Counted from the stretch's first letter, positions 24,696 to 32,479 are shown. The stretch is 64,000 nt of DNA from Saccharopolyspora_C sp040643635 (GCF_040643635.1 NZ_JBEYUS010000031.1:1-64000); one strand, 5' to 3'. Translations and numbers: made by a program. Notes: generated by a model from the letters alone, not told the origin.

Positions 24696-25736
24696 GTGGC
24701 TCCCACACCCGCCATGGCCGCACCGAGCGCCGGTGCACCCCTGGAACGCACCGTGATCGACCGTCGCGACCTGCGCCCGGACGACGTCCTGATCGACATC
24801 GCCTACGCGGGCATCTGCCACAGCGACCTGCACCAGGCCGCCGAGGAGTGGGGCGACGCGATCTTCCCGATGGTCCCGGGTCACGAGATCGCGGGCACCG
24901 TCGCCGCCGTCGGCTCCGCCGTCACCGCGCACCAGGTCGGCGACCGCGTCGGCGTCGGCTGCATGGTCGACTCCTGCGGCGAGTGCGACCCCTGCCGGGC
25001 CGGCACCGAGCAGTTCTGCGTGCGCGGCAACGTGCAGACCTACAACGGCGTCGGCTTCGACGGCGAGAACACCTACGGCGGCTACAGCAAGCAGGTCGTC
25101 GTCCGCGACGCGTTCGTGTGCCGCATCCCCGACGGGATCGGGCTCGACGTCGCCGCCCCGCTGCTGTGCGCCGGCATCACCACCTACTCCCCGCTGAACC
25201 AGTGGCACGCGGGCCCCGGCAAGAAGGTCGCCGTCGTCGGCCTCGGCGGGCTCGGGCACATGGGCGTCAAGATCGCGGCCGCGATGGGCGCCGAGGTGAC
25301 CGTGCTCAGCCAGAGCCTGAAGAAGAAGGAGGACGGGCTGCGCCTCGGCGCGTCCGACTACCACGCCACCTCGGACGAGGCGACCTTCGACGTCCTCAAG
25401 GGACGGTTCGACCTCATCCTCAACACCGTCTCCGCCGAGATCCCGGTCGACTCCTACCTGTCGCTGCTGCGGCCGGGCGGCGCGATGGTGAACGTGGGCG
25501 CGCCCGGGACCCCGCTGTCCTACAACGCCTTCTCGCTGATCGCCGGGAACAAGTCGCTGGCCGGATCGATGATCGGCGGCATCCCGGAGACGCAGGAGAT
25601 GCTGGAGTTCTGCGCCGAGCACGGCATCGGCGCCGAGATCGAGGTCATCGCCGCGGACCAGGTCAACGAGGCCTACGAGCGGGTTCGGGCCAGCGACGTC
25701 CGCTACCGCTTCGTCATCGACACGGCGACGTTCTGA
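24696..25736 (+). CDS. Zinc-dependent NADP alcohol dehydrogenase (cinnamyl-alcohol dehydrogenase/YahK-like)
   Basis: This 346-aa MDR enzyme has catalytic zinc ligands in GICHSDLHQ and PGHEIAG, the four-Cys structural zinc site CGECDPCRAGTEQFC, a catalytic-zone third Cys in APLLCAGITTY and the cofactor motif VVGLGGLGHMGVK. The family reduces aldehydes to alcohols with NADPH. The GTG at 24696 has ACAGGAGG 6 bp upstream. It is controlled, by position, by the divergent TetR, which suggests induction by an aldehyde or xenobiotic. A structured repeat follows 33 bp after the stop. Confidence 0.95.
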   Translation: MAPTPAMAAPSAGAPLERTVIDRRDLRPDDVLIDIAYAGICHSDLHQAAEEWGDAIFPMVPGHEIAGTVAAVGSAVTAHQVGDRVGVGCMVDSCGECDPCRAGTEQFCVRGNVQTYNGVGFDGENTYGGYSKQVVVRDAFVCRIPDGIGLDVAAPLLCAGITTYSPLNQWHAGPGKKVAVVGLGGLGHMGVKIAAAMGAEVTVLSQSLKKKEDGLRLGASDYHATSDEATFDVLKGRFDLILNTVSAEIPVDSYLSLLRPGGAMVNVGAPGTPLSYNAFSLIAGNKSLAGSMIGGIPETQEMLEFCAEHGIGAEIEVIAADQVNEAYERVRASDVRYRFVIDTATF

Positions 25737-26095
25737 TCGGGGCTCTCCGGGCTCCTGTTGCGTAGCAATGGGGTGGCGGAACCTCAGCTGCCTTCTCGCT
25801 GCGGGATCTTTTTCCCGAGTGGCTCCGCCACGAGGGAAAAGCTGTCCTCGCGAGAAGGCAGCTGAGAACCCGCGGGTGGTCCGGTTGATCAGGTGGTCGC
25901 CGCTCAGCGGCTTCGCCGCTGACAGGAAACGGACACGATCTGCCGGGCAGGTTCGCTCCGCGCGCACGGCCCCCGCTCCCGCTGCCGGGAGTGGGGGCCG
26001 CGTCACGTTGAGTGATCCCCCGGACGTGGGCCGTGTTCGGCGGGCGCTAAGTTGATCACCGTCCGAAATGGAGTCAGTCCGGCGGGAGAACCACC
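25737..26095. other. Spacer with structured repeat D and channel-gene promoter
   Basis: The repeat occupies 25770-25926. The remaining 169 bp (25927-26095) should contain the promoter of the ion-channel gene; I see no distinct operator or hairpin in it. Confidence 0.55.
25770..25926 (+). repeat. Two-hairpin dispersed repeat, copy D
   Basis: Here the outer arms are perfectly complementary, CAGCTGCCTTCTCGC with GCGAGAAGGCAGCTG, and the inner arms are also re-paired (TTTTTCCC with GGGAAAA), around the tip GTGGC-TCC-GCCAC. The flanks GTGGCGGAACC, GAACCCGCGGGTGGTCC and the terminal CAGCGGCTTCGCCGCTG hairpin match copy A. It lies 33 bp after the dehydrogenase stop, before a co-directional gene. 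Confidence 0.87.
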
Positions 26096-26911
26096 ATGAG
26101 CGTGCGCGAGCGCGTCGAGAACGTCGTCGAAGCGCCCCGGTTCCACGCGTTCATCATCGGCGTGATCGTGGTCAACGCGATCACCCTCGGCCTGGAGACG
26201 GTGCCGCACCTGCTGGACCGCTACGGCACCCCGCTGCACGCGATCGACCGCACCGCGATGGCCGTGTTCGTCGTCGAGCTCCTCGCCCGGCTGTACGTGC
26301 ACCGCGGCCGGTTCTTCCGCGACCCGTGGAACTGCTTCGACCTGGTGATCGTCGGGGTGGCGCTGGCGCCGGCCACCGGACCGTTCGACGTGCTGCGGGC
26401 GTTGCGCGTGCTGCGGGCGCTGCGGCTGATCTCGGTGGTGCCGACGATGCGCCGCGTGGTGTCCGCGCTGCTGGCGGCGCTGCCCGGCATGGCCTCCATC
26501 GCGGCGCTGCTCGCGCTGATCCTCTACGTGTCCTCGGTGCTGGCCACCACGCTGTACCGCGACGTGGCGCCCGAGTACTTCGGCGACCTGGGCAATTCGC
26601 TGTTCACCCTGTTCCAGGTGATGACCGGGGAGGCCTGGTCCGACGTGGCCCGCGAAGTGATGGCCGAGCGCCCCATCGCGTGGATCTTCTTCGTCGCCTA
26701 CATCGCGGTCACCACGTTCACCGTGCTCAACCTGTTCATCGCCGTCGCCGTCAGCGCGATGGAGACCCAGGTGGGTCAGGAGGACCGGGAACGCGCCGCG
26801 GACGAGAGCGCCACGATGGCGGCGCTGCTGGCGGAAGTCCAGGCGCTGCGCGGAGAAATCAGCGAACTCCGCGAACTCCGCGAACTCCGCGACGAGACCG
26901 CGCGGGTCTGA
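26096..26911 (+). CDS. Single-domain voltage-gated cation channel (bacterial NaV/CaV type)
   Basis: This 271-aa protein is one six-helix ion-transport domain: S1 HAFIIGVIVVNAITLGLE, S2 with MAVFVVELLARLYV, S3 DPWNCFDLVIVGVAL, an S4 with Arg at every third position (LRALRVLRALRLIS), the S5-pore-S6 unit and a C-terminal coiled coil (ISELRELRELRDE). The filter reads T177-G-E-A-W-S-D183, against TLESWAS in NaChBac. Four subunits should form a plasma-membrane channel passing Na+ or Ca2+. The ATG at 26096 has GGGAGAA about 7 bp upstream. It is convergent with htpG, with a hairpin between them. Confidence 0.93.
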   Translation: MSVRERVENVVEAPRFHAFIIGVIVVNAITLGLETVPHLLDRYGTPLHAIDRTAMAVFVVELLARLYVHRGRFFRDPWNCFDLVIVGVALAPATGPFDVLRALRVLRALRLISVVPTMRRVVSALLAALPGMASIAALLALILYVSSVLATTLYRDVAPEYFGDLGNSLFTLFQVMTGEAWSDVAREVMAERPIAWIFFVAYIAVTTFTVLNLFIAVAVSAMETQVGQEDRERAADESATMAALLAEVQALRGEISELRELRELRDETARV

Positions 26912-26917
26912 CGCCCG

Positions 26918-26949
26918 GGTGGGCGACCCGCCGGGACGGGCCGCCCACC
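26918..26949. terminator. Bidirectional hairpin between channel and htpG genes
   Basis: GGTGGGCG and CGCCCACC form the outer 8-bp stem, with CCCG/CGGG continuing inside and a 6-nt loop. It sits in the 45-bp gap between two convergent stop codons and lacks a T-tract, as is usual for actinomycete terminators. Confidence 0.7.
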
Positions 26950-26956
26950 TCGACGA

Positions 26957-28852
26957 TCAGAGCGTGCTGGCGAGGCGGTTCGCGAGCAGCGAGGTGAACT
27001 TCGCCGGATCGCGGAGCTCACCGCCCTCGGCGAGCAGCGCCATGCCGTAGAGCAGCTGCGCCGTCTCCGCCAGGTCGGCCCGCTCGCCGTCCGCGGCGTG
27101 CGCGGACCGCAGCCCGGTCACCAGCGGGTGCGACGGGTTGATCTCCAGGATGCGCTTGACCCGCGGCACCTGCTGGCCCATCGCCCGGTACATCTTCTCC
27201 AGCGTCGGCGTCATGTCGTGGTTGTCGCCGACGATGCACGCGGGGGAGCTGCTGAGCCGGGAGGACAGCCGCACCTCCTTGATGTCCTCGGACAGCGCCT
27301 CGCCCATCCAGGACAGGACTCCGGCGAACTCCTCCTGCTGCTGGGAGTCCTCCTCGGACTTCTCGTCGAGGTCGACCTCGCCCTTGGTGATGGACTGGAA
27401 GCGCTTGCCGTCGAACTCCGGCACCGACTCGACCCACATCTCGTCGATCGGGTCGCTCAGCAGCAGCACCTCGACGCCCTTGTCCCGGAACGCCTCGATG
27501 TGCGGCGAGTTCTCGATCTTGGTGCGGGAGCCGCCGGTGATGTAGTAGATGACCTCCTGGTCCTCCGGCATCCGCTCCACGTACTGGCGCAGCGTCGTCT
27601 TGTCGCTCTCGTGGTGCGTCGACTCGAACGAGGAGATGTCCAGCACCAGCTCCGCGTTGTCCGGGTCGCCGACGATGCCCTCCTTCACGGCCTGCCCGAA
27701 GTTGTCCCAGAACGTGGCGTAGCGCTCGGCGTCGTTCGCCTGGATCTCCTGCACCGTGCTGAGGATCTTCTTCACCAGGCGGCGGCGCACCATCTGGATG
27801 CGGCGGTCCTGCTGCAGGATCTCGCGGGACACGTTCAGCGACAGGTCCTGCGCGTCCACGACGCCCTTGACGAACCGCAGGTACTCCGGCATCAGCTCTT
27901 CGCAGTCGTCCATGATGAACACGCGCTTGACGTAGAGCTGGGTGCCGCGCTTCTGGTCCCGGGAGAACAGGTCGAACGGCGCGGTCGACGGGATGAACAG
28001 CAGCGCCTGGTACTCGAAGGTGCCCTCGGCCCGCAGATGGATCGTCTCCAGCGGGTCGTTCCAGTCGTGGCTGATGTGCTTGTAGAACTCGTTGTACTCG
28101 GCCTGCTCGACCTCGCCCTTCGGGCGGGCCCACAGCGCCTTCATCGAGTTGACGGTCTCCACCTCGGTGGTGGATTCCCCTTCGGCGCCGGGCTTGTCCA
28201 CCTCCATCCGGATCGGCCACGCGATGAAGTCGGAGTGCTTCTTGATGATCTGCGTGAGGGTCCGGGTGTCGGCGTAGTCCAGCAGCCGGTCCTCCTGGTC
28301 CTCCGCCTTGAGGTGCAGCGTGACCGCGGTGCCCTGCGGGGCCTCGTCGACGGTCTCGATGGTGTAGGTGCCCTCACCGCTGGACTCCCAGCGGGTCGCC
28401 GCGTCCTCGCCGGCCTTGCGGGTCAGCAGGGTGACCTTGTCGGCGACCATGAAGCTGGAGTAGAAGCCGAGGCCGAACTGGCCGATCAGCTCCTGCGCGG
28501 CGGCGCCGTCGGAGGTGTCCTTGAGCTCCTGCAGCAGTTCCGCGGTGCCCGACTTCGCGATGGTGCCGATCAGGTCGCGCACCTCGTCCTTGGACATCCC
28601 GATGCCGTTGTCGCGGATCGTCAGGGTCCGCTGCTCGCGGTCCGGCTCCACCGAGATGTGCAGGTCCTCGGTGTCGACCTGGAGGTCCTTGTCCTGGTAC
28701 GAGGCCAACCGCAGCTTGTCCAGCGCGTCGGAGGCGTTGGAGATGAGCTCCCGCAGGAACGTGTCCTTGTTCGAGTAGATGGCGTGCACCATCAGCTGCA
28801 GCAGTTTTTGCGCCTCGGCCTGGAATTCGGCCGTTTCCACCTGCGTGCTCAC
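26957..28852 (-). CDS. htpG: Molecular chaperone HtpG (Hsp90)
   Basis: This 631-aa protein is close to the usual HtpG length (about 624). It has the GHKL ATPase motifs near the N-terminus: FLRELISNASDALDKLR, IRDNGIGMSKDE and GQFGLGFYSSFMVADKV, followed by the middle domain (RGTQLYVKRVFIMDDCEEL, LNVSREILQ) and a C-terminal dimerisation region. It is a cytosolic ATP-dependent chaperone. The GTG at 28852 has AAGGAA about 8 bp upstream and begins MSTQVETAEFQAEAQKLLQL. No HspR (HAIR) or CIRCE site was seen upstream. Confidence 0.98.
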   Translation of the reverse strand: MSTQVETAEFQAEAQKLLQLMVHAIYSNKDTFLRELISNASDALDKLRLASYQDKDLQVDTEDLHISVEPDREQRTLTIRDNGIGMSKDEVRDLIGTIAKSGTAELLQELKDTSDGAAAQELIGQFGLGFYSSFMVADKVTLLTRKAGEDAATRWESSGEGTYTIETVDEAPQGTAVTLHLKAEDQEDRLLDYADTRTLTQIIKKHSDFIAWPIRMEVDKPGAEGESTTEVETVNSMKALWARPKGEVEQAEYNEFYKHISHDWNDPLETIHLRAEGTFEYQALLFIPSTAPFDLFSRDQKRGTQLYVKRVFIMDDCEELMPEYLRFVKGVVDAQDLSLNVSREILQQDRRIQMVRRRLVKKILSTVQEIQANDAERYATFWDNFGQAVKEGIVGDPDNAELVLDISSFESTHHESDKTTLRQYVERMPEDQEVIYYITGGSRTKIENSPHIEAFRDKGVEVLLLSDPIDEMWVESVPEFDGKRFQSITKGEVDLDEKSEEDSQQQEEFAGVLSWMGEALSEDIKEVRLSSRLSSSPACIVGDNHDMTPTLEKMYRAMGQQVPRVKRILEINPSHPLVTGLRSAHAADGERADLAETAQLLYGMALLAEGGELRDPAKFTSLLANRLASTL

Positions 28853-29021
28853 GTGAGTTCCTTCCTGGCCGCATGTCGCGTCCGGCCGTCGAATCCGGGG
28901 ATCTGGGTCCGGCCTGCGCGGCCGGGTTCGCTGGCCGTGAGGTTACCGGGCCGGTGATCGCGCCGTGCACGTGTTCGCCCTCGTCCCGGCAGGTGCGGGG
29001 CGGTCCGGCATGCTGTTGGCC

Positions 29022-29660
29022 ATGTCCGATCCGGAGAACCCGCAGCGGCGCGCGTTGCGCTCCGACGCCCAGCGCAACCACCGGCGGATCCTGGCCGCCG
29101 CGCGCGCGGAGCTCGCGGAGCGCGGCCCGGCGATCCGGCTGGAGGACGTGGCCCGGCGTGCCGAGGTGGGGCTCGCCACGCTGTACCGCCGGTTCGCGGG
29201 CCGGCGGGAGCTGGTGGCGGCCGTGTTCGACCAGTACTTCACCGAGGAGGTCGAGCCGCTGCTCGCCGAGGCCGCCGCCGAACCCGACGCGTGGCTCGGC
29301 CTGCGCCGCGGCCTGGAGGAGAGCCTTGAAACGGTGGTGCGCAACGGAGCGCTGCTGAACGCGGTGCACGAAACCGGCGTGACGATGTCCGACGTGCTGC
29401 CGAGGTTCCTGGCGACGATGGGGGAGGTGCTGCGGCGTGCCCAGCGCGACGGGCGGGTGCGCGCGGAACTGGGGGAGCGCGACCTCACCGCCGTGGTGGT
29501 GATGGTGCTGGCGACCGCGACGACCGGGGTGGCGGAGCGCGCCACCGGCGAATCGTGCGGCTGGCGGCGCTACCTGGCACTGCTGCTCGACGGCAGCCGG
29601 GCGGGGGGAGCGGAACTGCCGTGCCCGCCGGGCGAAGCCTCGACGGCTTCGGAGTGCTGA
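29022..29660 (+). CDS. TetR-family regulator upstream of P450
   Basis: This 212-aa regulator has the HTH IRLEDVARRAEVGLATLYRRF and a C-terminal domain like the SbtR/TetR_C_33 group (VLPRFLATMGEVLRRAQRDG). ATG at 29022 gives MSDPENPQRRALRSDAQRNH; an in-frame ATG at 29010 is equally possible. It is co-directional with the P450 gene, separated by 332 bp that contain repeats and a perfect palindrome, so it probably regulates the P450. Confidence 0.85.
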   Translation: MSDPENPQRRALRSDAQRNHRRILAAARAELAERGPAIRLEDVARRAEVGLATLYRRFAGRRELVAAVFDQYFTEEVEPLLAEAAAEPDAWLGLRRGLEESLETVVRNGALLNAVHETGVTMSDVLPRFLATMGEVLRRAQRDGRVRAELGERDLTAVVVMVLATATTGVAERATGESCGWRRYLALLLDGSRAGGAELPCPPGEASTASEC

Positions 29661-29687
29661 GTTTCTGCTGCTTCGGTCGCGCGGTGG

Positions 29688-29747
29688 TGGAGTGGCGGAA
29701 CCTCGGCTGTTCCCTCGCTGCGGGATGCCAGCGGCCGCGCCGCTGAC
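29688..29747 (+). repeat. Truncated copy E of the two-hairpin repeat
   Basis: It carries the leading GTGGCGGAACCTC, left arm CGGCTGTTCCCTCGC and CTGCGGGAT, and then jumps directly to a variant of the terminal hairpin (CAGCGGCCGCGCCGCTGAC). About 100 bp including the right arm are missing, so this copy looks like an internally deleted relic. It starts 27 bp after the TetR stop. Confidence 0.75.
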
Positions 29748-29753
29748 GACCTA

Positions 29754-29866
29754 GGTGAGTGGCCCGCTCGACCAACCCCGCTGGGCGGGTGGGCCACTCA
29801 CCTGAATCGGCATGTTGGGTGAGTGGGTCGCTTGACCATTCCTGTTGGGCGGGTGGGCCACTCACC
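29754..29866. repeat. Two ~50-bp palindromic repeats (family 2), opposite orientation to the 19.9-kb cluster
   Basis: Copies at 29754-29802 (GGTGAGTGGCCC with GGGCCACTCACC, perfect 12-bp stem) and 29818-29866 (GGTGAGTGGGT with GTGGGCCACTCACC, imperfect). The loop of the first reads GACCAACCCCGCTGGGC, the reverse complement of the loop in the copies at 19913 and 19977, so the element has a definable orientation. Confidence 0.8.
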
Positions 29867-29931
29867 TTCGGCTCGGTGGGTGGCCGGTCGGGTCGGGGTG
29901 AGCTCTCAGGAAGTTCACAGCCGGATTAAGT

Positions 29932-29945
29932 GAGAGTCGACTCTC
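29932..29945. promoter_or_regulatory. Perfect 14-bp palindrome GAGAGTCGACTCTC, candidate TetR operator
   Basis: It is located 47 bp upstream of the P450 start, where a core promoter is expected. The flanking bases are AGT and GGT. A TetR gene lies just upstream on the same strand. The symmetry, length and position are those of TetR-family operators. Confidence 0.65.
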
Positions 29946-29992
29946 GGTTAGGTAGCGTGGGTCGGGTTCCCCTTCCGACACCAGGAGCGCCC

Positions 29993-31201
29993 ATGTCCTC
30001 TGCGACGGACAGCCCGGCCACCACTCCCGCCCTGCCCCTGCACATGCGGCGCAACGGGTTCGACCCGGTTCCCGACCTCGCCGCGGCCCGCGAGAACGAC
30101 GGCGTCACCCAGGTCGCCACCCCGTTCGGCGCCCGCGCCTGGCTGGTCACCCGGCACGCGGACGTCCGCGCGCTGCTCGGCGACACGGAGACCTTCAGCA
30201 ACGGCTGGCAGCGGCCGAACAGCGACTTGTCCCCGGAGGAGGCGGCGGAGCTGCGCCGCGGCAACCTGCTGGGCTACGACCCGCCGGAGCACACCCGGCT
30301 GCGCAAGATGCTCACCCCCGAGTTCACGGTGCGCCGGATGCGGCGGCTCGAACCGCGCATCGTGGAGATCGTCGACCAGCACCTGGACGCGATGCGCCGG
30401 GCCGGTGCTCCGCGCGACCTGGTGACCGACTTCGCGCTGCCGGTGCCCTCGCTGGTGATCTGCGAGCTGCTGGGCGTGCCCTACGCCGACCGCGACGAGT
30501 TCCAGACCCGCACCGGCACGATCCTGGACACCTCGCTGCCCGAGGACGTGCGGCGGCAGGCCAGCCTCGCGCAGCGGGCGTACATGCGCGAACTCGTCGA
30601 ACGCGCGCAGGCCGATCCGGGCGAGGACATGCTCGGCATGCTGGTGCGCGAGCACGGCCACGAGCTGGAGACCCCGGACCTGACCGGCATCGCGAGCCTG
30701 CTGCTGCTCGCCGGGCACGAGACGACCTCCAACATGCTGGGCCTCGGCACCCTCGCGCTGCTGCGCCACCCCGACCAGCTGGCGCTGGTGCGCGACGACC
30801 CGGAGCGGGTGGCGCCCGCGGTGGAGGAGCTGATGCGCTGGCTGAGCATCGTGCACTCCGGCACGCCGCGGGTGACCACCACCGAGGTGGAGATCGCCGG
30901 CCAGGTGATCCCCGCCGGGGAGATGGTCGTGTTCGCGCTGCCCGCGGCGAACCGGGATCCGGAACTGGTCGACGATCCCGACGCGCTCGACATCACCCGC
31001 AAACCGACGAACCACATCGGCTTCGGCCACGGCATCCACCACTGCCTCGGCGCGCCGCTGGCCCGGATGGAGATGCGCATCGCGTTCCCCGCGCTGCTGC
31101 GGGCGTTCCCGGAGCTGCGCACCGCCATCCCCGACGACGAGATCGAGTTCCGCTCGTACCACTTCGTCTACGGCCTGAAGTCGCTGCCCGTCGCCTGGTG
31201 A
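29993..31201 (+). CDS. Cytochrome P450
   Basis: This 402-aa soluble bacterial P450 has the I-helix LLLAGHETTSN (oxygen-binding A-G-x-E-T), the K-helix ExxR in EELMRW and the heme-binding loop FGHGIHHCLGAPLAR with the Cys ligand. The ATG at 29993 has CCAGGAG about 7 bp upstream. It needs ferredoxin and ferredoxin reductase partners, and neither is adjacent. It is probably controlled by the TetR upstream. The substrate is unknown; it could be a tailoring or detoxifying enzyme, and 11 kb separate it from the sugar operon. Confidence 0.95.
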   Translation: MSSATDSPATTPALPLHMRRNGFDPVPDLAAARENDGVTQVATPFGARAWLVTRHADVRALLGDTETFSNGWQRPNSDLSPEEAAELRRGNLLGYDPPEHTRLRKMLTPEFTVRRMRRLEPRIVEIVDQHLDAMRRAGAPRDLVTDFALPVPSLVICELLGVPYADRDEFQTRTGTILDTSLPEDVRRQASLAQRAYMRELVERAQADPGEDMLGMLVREHGHELETPDLTGIASLLLLAGHETTSNMLGLGTLALLRHPDQLALVRDDPERVAPAVEELMRWLSIVHSGTPRVTTTEVEIAGQVIPAGEMVVFALPAANRDPELVDDPDALDITRKPTNHIGFGHGIHHCLGAPLARMEMRIAFPALLRAFPELRTAIPDDEIEFRSYHFVYGLKSLPVAW

Positions 31202-31213
31202 TCCCGCGGCCCG

Positions 31214-31247
31214 GCCCGTCCGACTCGATACCTCGGGACGGACGGGC
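31214..31247 (+). terminator. Hairpin after P450 gene
   Basis: GCCCGTCCG (31214-31222) pairs perfectly with CGGACGGGC (31239-31247) across a 16-nt loop, starting 13 bp after the P450 stop. It is followed by TGTTCGCCTT, a weak T-rich stretch. Confidence 0.75.
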
Positions 31248-31316
31248 TGTTCGCCTTACCCGGGTTTCGCCGACCAGCGTGCGCCGGTGGCGCAGCGCAG
31301 CGCTGGAAAGATCCGC

Positions 31317-31346
31317 CTACGTCGCCGAAGGCGCGCCTTGACGTAG
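31317..31346. other. Inverted repeat CTACGTC / GACGTAG
   Basis: A perfect 7-bp inverted repeat with a 16-bp spacer that itself contains GGCGCGCC. It lies in the convergent gap between the P450 and DUF397 genes. It could be part of the terminator region; no function is established. Confidence 0.4.
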
Positions 31347-31353
31347 ATAGAGA

Positions 31354-31383
31354 AATCCTCGCCTGCCGGAGCAAGCGAGGATT
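31354..31383 (-). terminator. Hairpin at the 3' end of the DUF397 gene
   Basis: AATCCTCGC (31354-31362) pairs perfectly with GCGAGGATT (31375-31383), 12-nt loop, 14 bp beyond the stop of the minus-strand DUF397 gene. It serves the minus-strand XRE/DUF397 unit. Confidence 0.7.
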
Positions 31384-31397
31384 CACAAGGAAGCGTC

Positions 31398-31616
31398 TTA
31401 TTCTGCGTGAGGTAAGCGTCCCGCTTTAACTGCACCGATGAGCGAGACCACGGTGTCGTGACTCAGAGACAGGGCCGGGCCGTGCGGGTCCTTGCTGTCA
31501 CGGATGGCGTGCCAGGTGTGGTCTTGAGCGCCGAGTTCGACGCAGTTGTTCGCGCCGCCGCTGCTGCGGCTGCTCTTGTGCCAGGTGGCGCTGCGTTCGT
31601 CCTTGAGCGTCGTCAC
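31398..31616 (-). CDS. DUF397 small regulatory partner of the XRE protein
   Basis: This 72-aa protein has the DUF397 signature: WHKSSRSSGGANNCVELGA, then AIRDSKDPHGPALSL and a C-terminal SLIGAVKAGRLP helix. DUF397 proteins are small partners of XRE/DUF5753 regulators in actinomycetes (the WhiJ-type paired system). The GTG overlaps the stop of the XRE gene by 4 bp (GTGA), which ties the two together at translation. It probably modulates DNA binding by the XRE protein. Confidence 0.93.
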   Translation of the reverse strand: MTTLKDERSATWHKSSRSSGGANNCVELGAQDHTWHAIRDSKDPHGPALSLSHDTVVSLIGAVKAGRLPHAE

Positions 31617-32479
31617 GTCGCTTCCTCACTCGGCAGTTCACGGATCGCCCTATCGAGCGTCTCCAGTGTCTCACGCTGACCGAGTGCAGCGATCCGCAGT
31701 CGCTCGGCGACCAGCTCGTACACCTGCACGTGTTGGTCGCCGTCCAGGCAATCCGCCCGTGTGAGGTCTTCGAGGTAGGCGTAGGTGAAGGCGACGCCCT
31801 CCAGGTTCAGGCGAAGTAGCGTGAACGAGGTGCCCAGCGCGGCGTGCTCGCCGGATTTGAACGGCAGCACTTGGAGAGTCACGTGAGGCAGCGTGGCGAT
31901 GGTGCGCAGGTGAAGCAGTTGCTCGCGGAGCACTGCCGGGCCGCCGATCTCACGTCTGAGGGCGGCTTCTCCGAGGATGATATTCAGCTGGGGTGGTTCG
32001 GGTCTGGTGACGAGGTGCTGTCTCCGCAGTCGCGCCTTGACCGTTTGATCGATATCGGCCGTGGCCACAACGACTGACGTCGAGACCACCGCACGGGCGT
32101 AGCTTTCGGTCTGAACCAGTCCTGGGATCAGCTCGGCATCCCAGATGGTCAGCGTGTCCGCGTCTGACTCCAAGCCGAGGTATTGCCTCGACCAGTCGGG
32201 CACCTTCCCGAAGCTCCCGCGCTTGCGTGCTTGTTGTGCAAGTGCACGGACCCGGTCCGAGTCGGCGTCCTTCACGTTGAACAACGTCAGCAGCTTGTCG
32301 ACTTCGGTGACTTGCAGCGTGGCCTGACCTTGCTCGACTCGGCTGACCTTGCTTCCTGTCCAGCCTGTTCGTTTGCCGAGCTCGTCGCGCGTGACGCCTG
32401 CGGCGTCGCGGAGTTGTCGGAGTTCACGGCCGAGAAGCAGACGGCACACCGCCGGGCTCGGTGGGTTCATGGTCGTCAA
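31613..32479 (-). CDS. XRE-family regulator with DUF5753 domain
   Basis: This 288-aa protein has an N-terminal XRE helix-turn-helix (RELRQLRDAAGVTRDELGKR, then TGSKVSRVEQGQ) and the DUF5753 ligand/partner domain (WDAELIPGLVQTESYARAVV, LNIILGEAALRR, VLPFKSGEHAALGTSF). A TTG start at 32479 is used here because AAGGGGG lies 6 bp upstream; ATG at 32470 is the alternative and would sit far from the RBS. A perfect 13-bp inverted repeat 45 bp upstream is its likely binding site. Its codon use is less GC-extreme than neighbouring metabolic genes. Confidence 0.92.
   Translation of the reverse strand: MTTMNPPSPAVCRLLLGRELRQLRDAAGVTRDELGKRTGWTGSKVSRVEQGQATLQVTEVDKLLTLFNVKDADSDRVRALAQQARKRGSFGKVPDWSRQYLGLESDADTLTIWDAELIPGLVQTESYARAVVSTSVVVATADIDQTVKARLRRQHLVTRPEPPQLNIILGEAALRREIGGPAVLREQLLHLRTIATLPHVTLQVLPFKSGEHAALGTSFTLLRLNLEGVAFTYAYLEDLTRADCLDGDQHVQVYELVAERLRIAALGQRETLETLDRAIRELPSEEAT

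Larger units (their letters stand above)
29661..29992. other. Repeat-rich spacer upstream of the P450 gene
   Basis: The 332-bp region contains truncated repeat copy E (29688-29747), two family-2 palindromes (29754-29802, 29818-29866) and, nearest the P450, a perfect 14-bp palindrome with the probable promoter. No gene is seen. Confidence 0.6.

Noticed and set aside
11223..25926. Structured repeats as insertion sequences
   Set aside because: Copies are about 160 bp with no ORF, no visible target-site duplication and no transposase in the window. They may be non-autonomous, but an IS call is not supported.
28853..29009. HspR (HAIR) or CIRCE element upstream of htpG
   Set aside because: No CTTGAGT-N7-ACTCAAG-like or CIRCE-like inverted repeat was found between 28853 and 29009.
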